Assembly (NCBI RefSeq): GCF_013618635.1
Contig: NZ_JABLSJ010000018.1
Coordinates: forward strand, 1-62,505
Direction: 5' to 3'
Length of the DNA stretch: 62,505 nucleotides
Origin: Thalassobacillus sp. CUG 92003
GTDB lineage: Bacteria > Bacillota > Bacilli > Bacillales > Halobacillaceae
Part shown: positions 7,519-18,539 of the stretch, piece after piece
Numbering within the stretch: position 1 is the first letter of the stretch
Layout of the letters: each line of letters begins with the position of its first letter
The notes under the pieces: generated by a model
What the model was told of the DNA's origin: nothing
The model's input: the letters and a program-made list of their open reading frames with translations, nothing else
The model's database searches: none
Position numbers and translations under genes: made by a program

Positions 7519-7956
7519 TTATCCGCGAAGCTCGTAAGCTTCTGGTTGTTGGGCTTGATGTTTGTGCTCTGGTCCGGCATAAACATAAAGCTTCATGCCT
7601 TGCTTACGTCCCAGGCTGCCTTTCGGGAGCATACCTTTGATAGCGCGCTCTAGCATTTGCACAGGGTATTTGCTGCGCATTTCTTGAGCTGTGCGCTGCT
7701 TAAGGCCTCCTGGATGGTTAGAGTGACGATAATAAATTTTATCGGTCAGTTTCTTTCCAGTCAATTCGATTTTTTCAGCGTTGATTAGAATAACGTAATC
7801 ACCAGCGTCAGCGTGTGGTGTATATGTTGGTTTATGCTTGCCGCGAAGAATGGAAGCTACTTCGCTTGCTAAACGACCAAGCGTCTGGCCTTCTGCGTCC
7901 ACAACATACCACTTGCGTTCTACGTTGTTTTCATTAGCCATGAAAGTTGTACGCAT
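7519..7956 (-). CDS. rplM: 50S ribosomal protein L13
   Basis: 145 residues, the same length as B. subtilis L13, with the family motifs [20 protein letters not shown] and [13 protein letters not shown]13 is an early-binding assembly protein of the 50S subunit. A promoter lies about 110 nt upstream with a structured leader between, which fits the separate transcription of rplM-rpsI from truA. Confidence 0.99.
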   Translation of the reverse strand: MRTTFMANENNVERKWYVVDAEGQTLGRLASEVASILRGKHKPTYTPHADAGDYVILINAEKIELTGKKLTDKIYYRHSNHPGGLKQRTAQEMRSKYPVQMLERAIKGMLPKGSLGRKQGMKLYVYAGPEHKHQAQQPEAYELRG

Positions 7957-8060
7957 GTCGGTTTCCCTCCAAATTTGTTAATATCCTTCTTGCTTTATCC
8001 TTTTATCTCGCATACGATTAGATTCCGGGGCTAATCGTGGTTCAGAAATAAAATGCCATA
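7957..8060 (-). promoter_or_regulatory. rplM leader with hairpin (possible L13 leader)
   Basis: The roughly 100-nt 5' untranslated region contains a perfect 7-bp hairpin CGATTAG/CTAATCG (8015-8037) around ATTCCGGGG. A conserved L13 leader is known upstream of rplM in Firmicutes. Whether this is that structure would need a covariance-model search. Confidence 0.5.
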
Positions 8061-8064
8061 GAAT

Positions 8065-8094
8065 ATCATATAATAGTTACACTGCCTATGTCAA
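8065..8094 (-). promoter_or_regulatory. rplM-rpsI promoter (SigA)
   Basis: Minus-strand consensus TTGACA (8089-8094), an 18-nt spacer and TATGAT (8065-8070). Confidence 0.8.
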
Positions 8095-8105
8095 GAAAAT
8101 GTTAC

Positions 8106-8138
8106 ACCAGGAGTCGTTGTTTTTAAAACGTCTCCAGT
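8106..8138 (-). terminator. weak stem-loop after truA
   Basis: Minus-strand ACTGGAGACGTT pairs imperfectly with AACGACTCCTGGT about 30 nt past truA. The T tract is short (ATTTTC), so termination may be partial. Confidence 0.45.
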
Positions 8139-8168
8139 AAAAGCGATTTGGCCGAGAGGATGCACCTC

Positions 8169-8912
8169 TTATTCATACGTCACTTCCCAAAGGAATAACG
8201 CATGAGCCGGTGCTGTAAAACCTGCCGCATGACGGTCCCTCGCTTCTAATATCTCTGCAAGGTCTTCTGGAGCACGTTCCCCTTTTCCAACGCCAATTAA
8301 CGTCCCTACTAAAATTCTCACCATATTATATAAAAAACCTGTCCCACGAAAAATGAACACGATTTCTTGATCATGCTTCGTGACGTGCGCTTTTAACAGG
8401 TGACGCACCTTACTGCCTTTCACTTTGGCCCGCGGACGGCAAAACGAGGTGAAATCATGCTCGCCCTCGATATAGCGGCACGCTTCCTGCATAGCCTTGA
8501 CGTCGAGTGGCTTGCGGATATGCCAGGTGTAGTTTCGTCGAAATAAATCAGGGTCCTGATCATTCCATATGACATAGCGGTATTCTTTCTCGACTGCGTC
8601 GTACCGGGCATGAAAGGCGTCGCTGACAGGAACCACTTCTTTCACCTGGATGTCCGGCGGCAATACGGATGTGAAAGCCATTTTCCAACGAAGAGAGGGG
8701 AGGTCGAGCCAGGTATCAAAATGGGCGACCTGTCCTCTGGCATGGACTCCGGAATCCGTCCGTCCTGAGGCGATCACTTTTGTTTTTTCACCTTTATGCA
8801 GTTTCTGCAAACCCTTTTCGACTTCTTCCTGAACGGTACGCCCGTTAAGCTGGGTTTGAAAGCCGGCAAAATCGGTCCCATCATATGCTAGAGTACATTT
8901 AACACGCTGCAC
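8169..8912 (-). CDS. truA: tRNA pseudouridine(38-40) synthase TruA
   Basis: 247 residues, normal for TruA. The catalytic aspartate is D53 in GRTDSGVHARGQV. The conserved FHARYDA segment and the C-terminal FLYNMVRILVGT motif are present. The enzyme isomerises uridines in the anticodon arm of many tRNAs. It follows ecfT by 15 nt in the ecfA1-ecfA2-ecfT-truA transcript, the usual Bacillus order. Confidence 0.98.
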   Translation of the reverse strand: MQRVKCTLAYDGTDFAGFQTQLNGRTVQEEVEKGLQKLHKGEKTKVIASGRTDSGVHARGQVAHFDTWLDLPSLRWKMAFTSVLPPDIQVKEVVPVSDAFHARYDAVEKEYRYVIWNDQDPDLFRRNYTWHIRKPLDVKAMQEACRYIEGEHDFTSFCRPRAKVKGSKVRHLLKAHVTKHDQEIVFIFRGTGFLYNMVRILVGTLIGVGKGERAPEDLAEILEARDRHAAGFTAPAHALFLWEVTYE

Positions 8913-8927
8913 AGTAGTTCCTCCATC

Positions 8928-9725
8928 TCAATTCCTCGTCATAAACAAGCCAATGATGATGATCATAAATATGCATCCACTCACACCATCTAATTTTCCT
9001 GCTTTCAATTCCCGAAGTTTTGTCCGCCCTTCGCCGCCGCGATAACCGCGTGCCTCCATGGCCATAGCAAGTTCCTCGGCGCGTTTGAATGCACTGACAA
9101 ACAACGGGACGAGCAACGGAACAACAGCTTTGATCCTCTCTTTAGCCGAACCCGTTTTTAAATCCATTCCCCGGGAAGCCTGAGCCTTAGAAATCTTTTC
9201 TGTCTCCTGCAGTAAGGTTGGAATAAAACGCAGGGAAATCGACATCATTAAGGCAAGCTCGTGAACAGGGAAACGAACTTTCTTCAAGGGGCCAAGCAAT
9301 TCTTCGATCGCATCGGTAATTTCGATAGGCGTGGTTGTCAGCGTCAGCAGCGACGTGAACAAGATCAGTAAAAAGAATCGCAAGGAAATCGCCGCGCCCT
9401 GCTCGACGGCTTCGGAATAAATATCAAATGATAACACAGTAAACAGAATCTCGCCTTCCTTCGTAATAAACAGGTGAAGCAGGAAGGTGAATCCCACCAA
9501 AAACCATAACGGTTTCATACCTTTCAATAAGAAAGATGGTCGGATACGTGTAGCTAAGGCAGCGCCTACAGCAAACAATGTCAATAATCCGTAGCTCATA
9601 ACAGAATTAGCAAAAAATACGATCACGACAAAGCAAAATATAATAATGATTTTCGTACGCGGATCAAGTTTGTGAATAAATGATGATCCAGGGATGAATT
9701 GCCCGATAATCAAAGAGCTGCTCAT
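8928..9725 (-). CDS. ecfT: ECF transporter transmembrane component EcfT
   Basis: 265 residues with about five to six membrane segments. The two coupling-helix signatures (QASRGMD and MEARGYRGG) are the Ala-Arg-Gly motifs that contact the ATPases. EcfT is the shared membrane scaffold of group II energy-coupling factor transporters. It pairs with interchangeable substrate-binding S components encoded elsewhere for vitamins and metals. Its start overlaps the ecfA2 stop by 4 nt, which suggests translational coupling. Confidence 0.97.
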   Translation of the reverse strand: MSSSLIIGQFIPGSSFIHKLDPRTKIIIIFCFVVIVFFANSVMSYGLLTLFAVGAALATRIRPSFLLKGMKPLWFLVGFTFLLHLFITKEGEILFTVLSFDIYSEAVEQGAAISLRFFLLILFTSLLTLTTTPIEITDAIEELLGPLKKVRFPVHELALMMSISLRFIPTLLQETEKISKAQASRGMDLKTGSAKERIKAVVPLLVPLFVSAFKRAEELAMAMEARGYRGGEGRTKLRELKAGKLDGVSGCIFMIIIIGLFMTRN

Positions 9726-10591
9726 GATCGCGCCCCCTTTTTCACAATCTCGGCTACATCCTTTGCCAATTCTGTTACAGATTGATTCCGGTAGGGGATT
9801 GCATGTCCGGTATAGGTTTCCAATCGCTTTAAGAAGCTGATCATTTCCGGTAGGTCCAGGTTCACATCAGCTAACGCATTTTTGTCGAGAAACAAATGCT
9901 CCGGCTTTCCTTCCATATACTTTTCACCCTCATTCAATATGAAAAGGTGTTCAGCATAGGCCAGGGCATCTTCCATACTGTGCGTCACCAGTATAGTGGT
10001 CATTCCCTGATTGCGATGTAACCGGGCAAACATGTCCATCATGTCGCTTTGGCCTTTTGGATCGAGTCCGGCCGTCGGTTCATCTAGCACGAGGACTTGA
10101 GGCTTCATAGCCAGCACACCCGCGATGGCGGCCCGGCGCATCTGCCCTCCGCTTAATTCAAACGGGGAACGCTGCAGCACATCTTCCGAAAGCTGTACGG
10201 CTTCTATCGCTTGCTTCGTCCGCCGTTTCACTTCCGCGTCGCTCAGCCCGAAATTTTTCGGTGCAAAGGCGATGTCTTTCTCCACGGTTTCTTCGAAAAG
10301 CTGGTGCTCTGGATATTGGAATACGATACCGACTTGCTTCCGCAGCTCTCGCAAGGTTTTCGCCTTTTCATCAGCTTTCAATCGGTGGGGTCCTATAGCA
10401 ACTTCACCTTCTGTGGGTTGGAGCAGGCCATTCAGGTGTTGAATCAACGTTGATTTGCCAGATCCAGTATGACCGATGATGGCAGCATAAGAGCCTGACT
10501 CAATGCTAAGAGAAATATCTTTTAACGCCTGGAATTCAAAGGGAGTGTTCGGTTGGTAGGTATAGCTTACGTGTTGGAATTCAATGTCCAT
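9722..10591 (-). CDS. ecfA2: ECF transporter ATPase EcfA2
   Basis: 289-residue ABC ATPase. Walker A GHTGSGKST is at residues 40-48, the Q-loop lies near FQYPEHQLF, signature LSGGQ is at 146-150 and Walker B ends in D170-E171. With EcfA1 it forms the heterodimeric motor of the ECF module. The start overlaps the end of ecfA1 by 25 nt and the stop overlaps ecfT by 4 nt, so the three genes are tightly coupled. Confidence 0.97.
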   Translation of the reverse strand: MDIEFQHVSYTYQPNTPFEFQALKDISLSIESGSYAAIIGHTGSGKSTLIQHLNGLLQPTEGEVAIGPHRLKADEKAKTLRELRKQVGIVFQYPEHQLFEETVEKDIAFAPKNFGLSDAEVKRRTKQAIEAVQLSEDVLQRSPFELSGGQMRRAAIAGVLAMKPQVLVLDEPTAGLDPKGQSDMMDMFARLHRNQGMTTILVTHSMEDALAYAEHLFILNEGEKYMEGKPEHLFLDKNALADVNLDLPEMISFLKRLETYTGHAIPYRNQSVTELAKDVAEIVKKGARS

Positions 10592-11403
10592 AGCGCATTC
10601 AACAACTCCTCTTGGGTCAATGGCTCCTGATGAAAATCCAGTCCTAAGGTTTTCAGTTCTGCAGCCAGTTTTGTAATGAACGGCGCATCCAATCCGATGG
10701 TATGCAATTCCCCTAATTGGGCAAAAATGTCGCGCGGGGTTCCTTCTTTGTAAATCTCGCCTTCATTCATAACAAGGATGCGGCCGGCCTCCGTGACTTC
10801 GCGCAAGTCGTGGGTAATGGTGATCAAGGAAAGATTCCGCTCTCTCTGGACTTCTCGGATGGTTTCCATAATATCTTTTCGACCTAAAGGATCGAGCATC
10901 ACAGTTGCTTCATCTAAAATAATCAGTTGAGGCGAAACCGCCAACACACCCGCGATCGCCACGCGTTGTTTCTGACCGCCCGATAGATGATGGGGTTCAT
11001 GGGTTTCATACCCTTCCATGCCCACAGCCTCCAGACTTTCTCCGAGTCGTTCCACCATAACCTCGCGCGGTATGCCATGGTTTTCCATCCCAAAGGCAAC
11101 ATCGTCACGTACCGTCGTCCCGACAAACTGATTGTCTGGATTTTGAAAGACCATGCCGACCCGTTCTCTAACGTCCCAAACCGTCTCAGGCGAGACCTTG
11201 ATGCCATCAACGAGAATATCGCCTTCTTGTGGTAATAATAAACCGTTGATCAATTTCGCAACCGTTGACTTTCCAGAGCCGTTATGACCGATAATAGCCA
11301 ACCACTCGTTTGAATTAAACGTAAAATTAACGTTTTTCAACACCCATGGGCCGTCTGATTGGTAACGAAAGGATACGTCTCTAAATTCAACAAAATGAGC
11401 CAT
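10567..11403 (-). CDS. ecfA1: ECF transporter ATPase EcfA1
   Basis: 278-residue ABC ATPase with Walker A GHNGSGKST (39-47), FQNPDNQFVG Q-loop, signature LSGGQ (140-144) and Walker B ending in D164-E165. It is the first gene of the ecfA1-ecfA2-ecfT-truA cluster, downstream of the rplQ terminator. It therefore probably has its own promoter; no convincing -10/-35 pair was found, but a 14-bp palindrome lies 32 bp upstream. Confidence 0.97.
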   Translation of the reverse strand: MAHFVEFRDVSFRYQSDGPWVLKNVNFTFNSNEWLAIIGHNGSGKSTVAKLINGLLLPQEGDILVDGIKVSPETVWDVRERVGMVFQNPDNQFVGTTVRDDVAFGMENHGIPREVMVERLGESLEAVGMEGYETHEPHHLSGGQKQRVAIAGVLAVSPQLIILDEATVMLDPLGRKDIMETIREVQRERNLSLITITHDLREVTEAGRILVMNEGEIYKEGTPRDIFAQLGELHTIGLDAPFITKLAAELKTLGLDFHQEPLTQEELLNALWTLNSNT

Positions 11404-11434
11404 CGTGTTCCTCCCTCGGTCAAAAAAAGACTCT

Positions 11435-11448
11435 ATTTCCCGGGAAAT
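11435..11448. promoter_or_regulatory. 14-bp perfect palindrome upstream of ecfA1
   Basis: ATTTCCCGGGAAAT is a perfect palindrome in the short gap between the rplQ terminator and ecfA1. It could be an operator. No regulator is known to me for it. Confidence 0.4.
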
Positions 11449-11475
11449 TATGATAATTTACGACAGTTAATACAT

Positions 11476-11552
11476 AAAAAAACGTTGGTGCAAAATAAAA
11501 AAGGGTAGGATTAACCTCTCGCTCGAGATTCCGTCCCGCCCTTTTGCACCAA
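11476..11552 (-). terminator. long terminator ending the alpha operon
   Basis: Minus-strand outer stem TTGGTGCAAAA/TTTTGCACCAA encloses a second hairpin built on GGA-GGAATCTC with GAGAGGTTAATCC. It is followed by CGTTTTTTTA. It closes the S10-spc-alpha transcript after rplQ. Confidence 0.88.
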
Positions 11553-11568
11553 TCACTAAAGACTGTTA

Positions 11569-11925
11569 TTAAACCAATTCAATGATAGCCATTTTTGCTC
11601 CATCGCCTTTGCGTTGTTCTACTTTCAGAACACGTGTGTAACCACCTTGGCGGTCTTCGTAGCGAGGGCCAATGTCATTGAATAGCTTTTGGAGTGCGTT
11701 TTGCTCCCCTTCTTCGTCTTCAGCTTTATAAAGCAAAGACCCTGCTTGACGGCGAGCGTGAAGGTCACCGCGTTTGCCTAGCGTGATCATTTTTTCAACG
11801 ACAGAACGGACTTCTTTTGCTTTGGCTTCTGTCGTTTCCAGGCGTTCATGGATGATAAGATCAGTTGCCAGGTTACGTAGCAAAGCCATGCGTTTGTCTG
11901 TAGTACGACCTAGTTTTCTAGCCAT
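11569..11925 (-). CDS. rplQ: 50S ribosomal protein L17
   Basis: 118 residues. The N-terminal [20 protein letters not shown] and GGYTRVLK motifs identify L17, which sits near the exit-tunnel rim of the 50S subunit. It is the last gene of the alpha operon, 47 nt after rpoA, and precedes the strong terminator. Confidence 0.99.
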   Translation of the reverse strand: MARKLGRTTDKRMALLRNLATDLIIHERLETTEAKAKEVRSVVEKMITLGKRGDLHARRQAGSLLYKAEDEEGEQNALQKLFNDIGPRYEDRQGGYTRVLKVEQRKGDGAKMAIIELV

Positions 11926-11972
11926 GCTTTTCCCTCCCTTTTTCAGAATCTCTTATGATGCATATCTATTAA

Positions 11973-12917
11973 TTAATCGTCTTTACGCAAGCCCAATCCA
12001 AGCTCTTCAAGCTTGTGTTTTACTTCTTCTAGTGACTTACGGCCAAGGTTACGGACTTTCATCATATCTTCCTCAGATTTCTGAGCAAGCTCTTGTACCG
12101 TATTGATTCCCGCACGCTTGAGACAGTTGTATGAACGGACCGATAAATCCAATTCTTCAATTGTCATCTCTAGAACCTTCTCTTTTTGGTCCTCTTCTTT
12201 CTCGACCATGATTTCAGCATTTTGCGCTTCATCCGTCAGGCCGACAAAAATGTTGAGGTGTTCCATATAGATTTTGGATCCGAGCGATACGGCTTCTTCC
12301 GGACGGATACTTCCATCTGTCCAAACATCCAACGTTAATTTATCGAAGTTGGAAATCTGTCCCACACGCGTGTTTTCGACTTGGTAGGTTACACGAGCAA
12401 CAGGGGTGAAAATGGAATCGACCGGGATGACACCGATTGGCAAATCGTCACGATTATTGCCTTCTGCTGGGCGGTATCCTCGACCCCGCTCAGCTGTGAT
12501 ACGCATACGTAAGCTGGTATTGCTATCCATTGTAGCAATGTGAAGGTCTGGGTTTAGAATTTCAATATCGCTGTCATGCGTAATATCAGCAGCGGTCACT
12601 TTTCCTTCACTCTGCACATCAATTTCTAAAGTCTTTTCTTCTTCAGAGTAAATCTTCAAAGCTAGTTTCTTCAGGTTCAAGACGACCGTGGTAACATCTT
12701 CGACCACTCCGTCGATGGTTGAAAATTCATGAAGTACCCCATCAATTTGAACCGATGTCACAGCAGCGCCAGGAAGTGAGGATAATAAGATACGACGTAA
12801 GGAATTTCCTAATGTTGTACCATACCCACGTTCAAGCGGTTCGACAACGAATTTTCCAAACTTGGCATCATCGCTGATCTCAACTGTTTCAATTTTTGGC
12901 TTTTCAATTTCGATCAT
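11973..12917 (-). CDS. rpoA: DNA-directed RNA polymerase alpha subunit
   Basis: 314 residues, same as B. subtilis. The N-terminal dimerisation/assembly domain (to about residue 228) includes [17 protein letters not shown]. An acidic linker leads to the C-terminal domain, with [16 protein letters not shown] and [12 protein letters not shown]. That domain binds UP elements and regulators. A promoter-like site and a 180-nt leader separate it from rpsK, so alpha may be partly transcribed on its own. Confidence 0.99.
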   Translation of the reverse strand: MIEIEKPKIETVEISDDAKFGKFVVEPLERGYGTTLGNSLRRILLSSLPGAAVTSVQIDGVLHEFSTIDGVVEDVTTVVLNLKKLALKIYSEEEKTLEIDVQSEGKVTAADITHDSDIEILNPDLHIATMDSNTSLRMRITAERGRGYRPAEGNNRDDLPIGVIPVDSIFTPVARVTYQVENTRVGQISNFDKLTLDVWTDGSIRPEEAVSLGSKIYMEHLNIFVGLTDEAQNAEIMVEKEEDQKEKVLEMTIEELDLSVRSYNCLKRAGINTVQELAQKSEEDMMKVRNLGRKSLEEVKHKLEELGLGLRKDD

Positions 12918-13051
12918 TCAACAAACCCTCCTTCAAAACGTCGAAACCCCGGCTAGACTTCTGTCTAACCGAAATTCCTCAGGTAGGCAGTTCCCGATTT
13001 CAGAACATACGTTTTGCTACTCTCTGTTTATACGTTGCTGTTTAAAAGCCT
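12918..13051 (-). promoter_or_regulatory. structured rpoA leader
   Basis: The 5' untranslated region contains hairpin CGGTTAGAC/GTCTAGCCG with an AGAA loop, shortly before the ribosome binding site. No T run follows, so it is not an obvious terminator. Function unknown. Confidence 0.4.
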
Positions 13052-13080
13052 ATCATAACCCATTATAGACAGGGTGACAA
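13052..13080 (-). promoter_or_regulatory. internal promoter upstream of rpoA (SigA)
   Basis: Minus-strand TTGTCA (13075-13080), a 17-nt spacer and TATGAT (13052-13057), directly after the rpsK stop. Confidence 0.65.
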
Positions 13081-13096
13081 ATTCTATACAGAGTAA

Positions 13097-13495
13097 TTAT
13101 ACACGACGACGTTTTGGTGGACGGCATCCATTGTGAGGTACAGGTGTAACATCGACAATGGCTGTGATTTCTAAACCTGTTGCTTGAAGTGCACGAATCG
13201 CAGCTTCACGTCCAGCACCAGGCCCTTTTACAGTCACTTCCAGCGTCTTCATTCCATGCTCCATAGCTGTCTTTGCAGCAGCTTCTGAAGCCATCTGGGC
13301 TGCGAAAGGAGTGGATTTACGGGACCCTTTGAAACCTAGAGATCCTGCACTGCTCCAGCTCACGGCATTACCCTGGACATCTGTGACCGTGACAATTGTA
13401 TTGTTAAAAGTGGAACGGATGTGGGCCACACCACTCTCTATATTCTTTTTCACGCGACGTTTACGTGTACGAGTGTTACCTTTACGTGTTGCCAT
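13097..13495 (-). CDS. rpsK: 30S ribosomal protein S11
   Basis: 132 residues. The N-terminus carries arginine/lysine runs, followed by [18 protein letters not shown] and the C-terminal [12 protein letters not shown] tail that are typical of S11. The protein sits on the 30S platform near the mRNA exit. It lies 30 nt after rpsM in the alpha part of the cluster. Confidence 0.99.
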   Translation of the reverse strand: MATRKGNTRTRKRRVKKNIESGVAHIRSTFNNTIVTVTDVQGNAVSWSSAGSLGFKGSRKSTPFAAQMASEAAAKTAMEHGMKTLEVTVKGPGAGREAAIRALQATGLEITAIVDVTPVPHNGCRPPKRRRV

Positions 13496-13525
13496 ATATT
13501 TTGCTTACCTCCTTTACGTTATTAC

Positions 13526-13891
13526 TTATTTGCGCTTGTTCGCTACTGTTCGACGAGGTCCTTTACGCGTACGAGAGTTATTCTTCGTTTTTTGCCCACG
13601 TAGTGGAAGACCACGACGGTGGCGGATACCACGATAAGAACCGATCTCGATCAGACGCTTGATGTTCAAGGAATGATCACGACGAAGATCACCTTCAACA
13701 TTGTAGTTGTCCAACGCTTTACGGATTCTAGCCAGTTCGTCTTCAGTCAAATCACGAACACGTGTATTACCATCAACACCAGCTTCTTCAACGATGTCTT
13801 TAGCTAATGATTTACCAACACCATAAATATACGTTAGAGATATAACCACGCGCTTGTCGCGGGGCGTATCTACACCTGCTATACGTGCCAT
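13526..13891 (-). CDS. rpsM: 30S ribosomal protein S13
   Basis: 121 residues. [21 protein letters not shown] and [17 protein letters not shown] identify S13. It forms intersubunit bridges with L5 from the 30S head, and its basic tail contacts P-site tRNA. It follows rpmJ by 24 nt. Confidence 0.99.
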   Translation of the reverse strand: MARIAGVDTPRDKRVVISLTYIYGVGKSLAKDIVEEAGVDGNTRVRDLTEDELARIRKALDNYNVEGDLRRDHSLNIKRLIEIGSYRGIRHRRGLPLRGQKTKNNSRTRKGPRRTVANKRK

Positions 13892-13915
13892 GTTGTACGT
13901 GCACCTCCTTTGGTA

Positions 13916-14044
<129 letters not shown>

Positions 14045-14064
14045 TTATATCGGAGCATTCCATG

Positions 14065-14283
14065 CTATTTATAACGGTACGTAATACGTCCTCTTGTCAG
14101 ATCATACGGGGAAAGTTCAACCGTTACTTTGTCTCCAGGCAGGATTCGAATGAAGTGCATACGAATTTTACCCGAGACGTGTGCTAAAACGGTATGGCCG
14201 TTTTCCAACTCCACCTTGAACATCGCATTCGGCAAGGTTTCATTAACGGTACCTTCCACTTCAATTACATCGTCTTTCGCCAT
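14065..14283 (-). CDS. infA: translation initiation factor IF-1
   Basis: 72 residues, the standard length. [20 protein letters not shown] and the C-terminal [11 protein letters not shown] are diagnostic for the OB-fold IF-1. It blocks the 30S A site during initiation. Its start codon lies inside the 3' end of the upstream KOW-domain gene (23-nt overlap), so the two are probably translationally coupled. Confidence 0.99.
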   Translation of the reverse strand: MAKDDVIEVEGTVNETLPNAMFKVELENGHTVLAHVSGKIRMHFIRILPGDKVTVELSPYDLTRGRITYRYK

Positions 14284-14596
14284 CGAGTTGATCTCCCTTC
14301 TTCAAATCAGTCACAGATTCATTGGAAATTTTTGATACGGCAAACCGCAATTTACCGTTGGTGACGCGACCCGTTTCCAGAAGGCTGTTTTGGACTTCCG
14401 GAGAGATGACATCCATAAGCTCTATATGATTCAAGTTCTTTTTCTTCGGTCGATCATACTTACGTTTCTCTCCGTCGGCAAGCAGTACATGACGATCATC
14501 GAGAACGTCGATGACAACCGCATACTGGCCTGCCTCACGTCCTGATACAATACGAACAACTTGACCTAATTGCGGACTCGACTCAGATTCGTTCAA
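14261..14596 (-). CDS. KOW-domain RNA-binding protein (L14e/L27e-like)
   Basis: 111 residues. The N-terminal half ([20 protein letters not shown], then [14 protein letters not shown]) is a KOW-type RNA-binding fold like eukaryotic L6e/L14e/L27e. The C-terminal half has no recognisable motif. A gene of this type lies between map and infA in B. subtilis as well (ybzG, from memory), but its function is not established. The start is TTG (14596), with AAGGTGA 6 nt upstream. Its 3' end overlaps infA by 23 nt. Confidence 0.85.
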   Translation of the reverse strand: MNESESSPQLGQVVRIVSGREAGQYAVVIDVLDDRHVLLADGEKRKYDRPKKKNLNHIELMDVISPEVQNSLLETGRVTNGKLRFAVSKISNESVTDLKKGDQLDGERRCN

Positions 14597-14612
14597 AAAC
14601 GATCACCTTCAC

Positions 14613-16057
<1,445 letters not shown>

Positions 16058-17350
16058 TTATTTAATAAAACCTTTGTAATGACGCTTAACGAGCTGACTT
16101 TCTAGCTGCTTCATCATTTCAAGGGCGACACCGACTACGATGAGTAAGCTGGTACCACCAATTTGAATGCTTTGCGGTAGATTCGCCACAGAGCCAAGCA
16201 CGATTGGCAAAATCGACACCGCGGCTAGAAAGATAGAACCTACAAACGTTAATCGGTACATGACACGAGTCAAGTACGTCTCGGTGTTTTTACCAGGACG
16301 GATGCCAGGTACGTATCCACCTTGCTTCTTAAGGTTTTCAGCCATTTGTTCCGGGTTGACTTGAACAAATGTATAGAAATACGTGAAGGCGATGATTAAG
16401 GCTACATAAATGATCATACCAGGCCAGTTTTGATAATTGAAAATATATTCAATCATCGATGCGACTTCGCTGCCCTCGAAGAAACCAGCAATTGTTCTTG
16501 GAGCAATAATGAACGAGATCGCGAAAATGACCGGAATAACACCTGCAGCGTTAACTTTTATCGGCAAGTGGGTGGAATGGCCACCGACTGGCGAACGGTT
16601 CACTAATCGTTTCGCATATTGTACAGGGATTTTACGTAAAGCCTGCTGGATGAAAATAACCCCGACTACTACGGCAACGACTACTAGAGCGATCAAGGCA
16701 ACAATGACAATGTTAAGGAATAATTGCCCTTCCGGATTGGCAAAGTACTGATCGTATAGTTGATTGATCCCTGTTGGAATCGCCGCAACGATACCAGCAA
16801 AAATCAAGATGGAAATACCGTTTCCTACACCATTCGCGGTGATTTGTTCCCCTAACCACATAAGAAAAGCTGTACCGCCCGTTAAGACGATTGCAATGAT
16901 TAAAAACTTAAACACGCCTGGATTTGCAATCAGCTGACCGCCTGTCATGGCATTAAATCCGATTGACATTCCAATTGCTTGAACAAAAGCAAGAGCAACC
17001 GTTCCGTAGCGGGTAAACTGAGCTAATTTTCGACGACCAACCTCACCTTGCTTCTTCCATTCGGTAAACTTCGGCACAACGTCCATCTGCAATAACTGCA
17101 TAATGATCGAGGCCGTGATATAAGGCATGATACCCATCGCAAAGATGGAGAAGTTCTGCAATGCCCCGCCGCCGAATGTGTTCAAGAAGCCAAATGCGTT
17201 CTGTTCATTCATGAAGTTGATGGCTTCCTTGTCGGTGAATGGCACAGGGATAAATGTACCGATTCGAAACACGATCAGCATGAGTAAGGTGAAGATAATC
17301 TTTTGTCGAATATCACCCACGCGCATAAAATTGGAGATTGTCCGAAACAT
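16058..17350 (-). CDS. secY: preprotein translocase channel subunit SecY
   Basis: 430 residues with ten membrane segments. Signatures include VGDIRQKIIFTLLMLIVFRI near the N-terminus and QQALRKIPVQYAKR in the large cytoplasmic loop that binds SecA and the ribosome. SecY forms the protein-conducting channel with SecE and SecG. Its ATG overlaps the last base of rplO (TAATG), so it is coupled to the ribosomal genes. Confidence 0.99.
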   Translation of the reverse strand: MFRTISNFMRVGDIRQKIIFTLLMLIVFRIGTFIPVPFTDKEAINFMNEQNAFGFLNTFGGGALQNFSIFAMGIMPYITASIIMQLLQMDVVPKFTEWKKQGEVGRRKLAQFTRYGTVALAFVQAIGMSIGFNAMTGGQLIANPGVFKFLIIAIVLTGGTAFLMWLGEQITANGVGNGISILIFAGIVAAIPTGINQLYDQYFANPEGQLFLNIVIVALIALVVVAVVVGVIFIQQALRKIPVQYAKRLVNRSPVGGHSTHLPIKVNAAGVIPVIFAISFIIAPRTIAGFFEGSEVASMIEYIFNYQNWPGMIIYVALIIAFTYFYTFVQVNPEQMAENLKKQGGYVPGIRPGKNTETYLTRVMYRLTFVGSIFLAAVSILPIVLGSVANLPQSIQIGGTSLLIVVGVALEMMKQLESQLVKRHYKGFIK

Positions 17351-17790
17351 TAAATCACCTCAGTTTGACCGCCCGCTGCTTCAATTGCTTCTTTCGCTGA
17401 AGCAGAGAACTTATGAGCTTTTACAGTAAGTTTTTTCTCAACTGAGCCGTTACCTAGAATCTTAATACCGGCTTTTTGTTTGCTAACAACGCCTGACTCA
17501 AGTAAAAGCTCTGGAGTAACTTCTGTGTTTTCATCAAAACGGTTTAACGTCTCAAGATTAACAATTGCAAATTCTTTGCGATTGATATTTGTGAATCCAC
17601 GCTTAGGTAGACGTTGGAACAATGGCATTTGACCGCCTTCGAAACCAAGACGAGTGCCTCCGCCAGAACGTGCATTTTGGCCTTTATGACCACGGCCGGA
17701 TGTTTTGCCGTTACCGGAAGCTGTTCCGCGTCCAACACGGTTGCGTGTCTTACGCGTACCTTTTTGAGCTTTCAATTCATGAAGTTTCAT
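17350..17790 (-). CDS. rplO: 50S ribosomal protein L15
   Basis: 146 residues, B. subtilis length. The glycine/arginine-rich N-terminus with [17 protein letters not shown] and [18 protein letters not shown] identifies L15, a late assembly protein below the central protuberance. It shares one base with the secY start. Confidence 0.99.
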   Translation of the reverse strand: MKLHELKAQKGTRKTRNRVGRGTASGNGKTSGRGHKGQNARSGGGTRLGFEGGQMPLFQRLPKRGFTNINRKEFAIVNLETLNRFDENTEVTPELLLESGVVSKQKAGIKILGNGSVEKKLTVKAHKFSASAKEAIEAAGGQTEVI

Positions 17791-17816
17791 GCCAGCACCT
17801 CCTCTTCATACTACGA

Positions 17817-18002
17817 TTATTGTACTTCTGTAACCGAAACAAGGTGTGAAACCTTGTTGACCATGCCACGATTGGCTGGATTATCTTCAAGGACTACGGA
17901 TTGACGAATTTTATTAAGGCCAAGTGTTTTGACAGTCACACGTTGGTCTTGTGGTCTGCCAATGACACTGCGTGTGAGGGTAACCTCCAACTTATTAGCC
18001 AT
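17817..18002 (-). CDS. rpmD: 50S ribosomal protein L30
   Basis: 61 residues with the L30 core [19 protein letters not shown] and [11 protein letters not shown]. It is the small bacterial form. It lies 14 nt after rpsE and 27 nt before rplO in the spc segment. Confidence 0.98.
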   Translation of the reverse strand: MANKLEVTLTRSVIGRPQDQRVTVKTLGLNKIRQSVVLEDNPANRGMVNKVSHLVSVTEVQ

Positions 18003-18015
18003 TTGATTTCCCTCC

Positions 18016-18519
18016 TTATCCTAACAGTTCTTCTACGGACTTTCCACGAAGCTTAGCTACGTCTTCAACGCGCTTCAGCTCGCTCAATCCATTGATTGTC
18101 GCCCGTACCATGTTGATTGGTGTATTGGAGCCTAGTGATTTAGACAGAATATCGCCTACTCCAGCAAGTTCCAGTACCGCGCGGACCGGTCCGCCAGCGA
18201 TAACTCCGGCACCTTCTGCAGCTGGTTTCAGTAGGATATTTCCTGCTCCGAATTCACCAGTGATTTCATGAGGAATCGTCGTTCCTTTGATTGGTACATT
18301 GATTAGACTTTTCTTAGCATCGTCAATCGCTTTTTTGATCGCTTCTGGTACTTCTTGTGCTTTCCCAGTACCGAATCCGACATGACCATTCTTATCACCT
18401 ACGACAACCAATGCGGCAAAACGGAAACGGCGTCCACCTTTCACGACTTTTGCAACACGGTTGACGGTTACAACGCGTTCTTCAAGATCCAATTTGCTTG
18501 GGTCGATGTTTGTTTGCAT
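18016..18519 (-). CDS. rpsE: 30S ribosomal protein S5
   Basis: 167 residues from ATG 18519, which has GGAGG 7 nt upstream. An in-frame TTG one codon earlier has a 4-nt spacer and is less likely. The double-stranded RNA-binding N-domain includes [19 protein letters not shown], the loop linked to spectinomycin and fidelity. The C-domain has [19 protein letters not shown]5 sits at the decoding neck of the 30S subunit. Confidence 0.98.
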   Translation of the reverse strand: MQTNIDPSKLDLEERVVTVNRVAKVVKGGRRFRFAALVVVGDKNGHVGFGTGKAQEVPEAIKKAIDDAKKSLINVPIKGTTIPHEITGEFGAGNILLKPAAEGAGVIAGGPVRAVLELAGVGDILSKSLGSNTPINMVRATINGLSELKRVEDVAKLRGKSVEELLG

Positions 18520-18539
18520 CAATGTCCCTCCTTTTCCGA

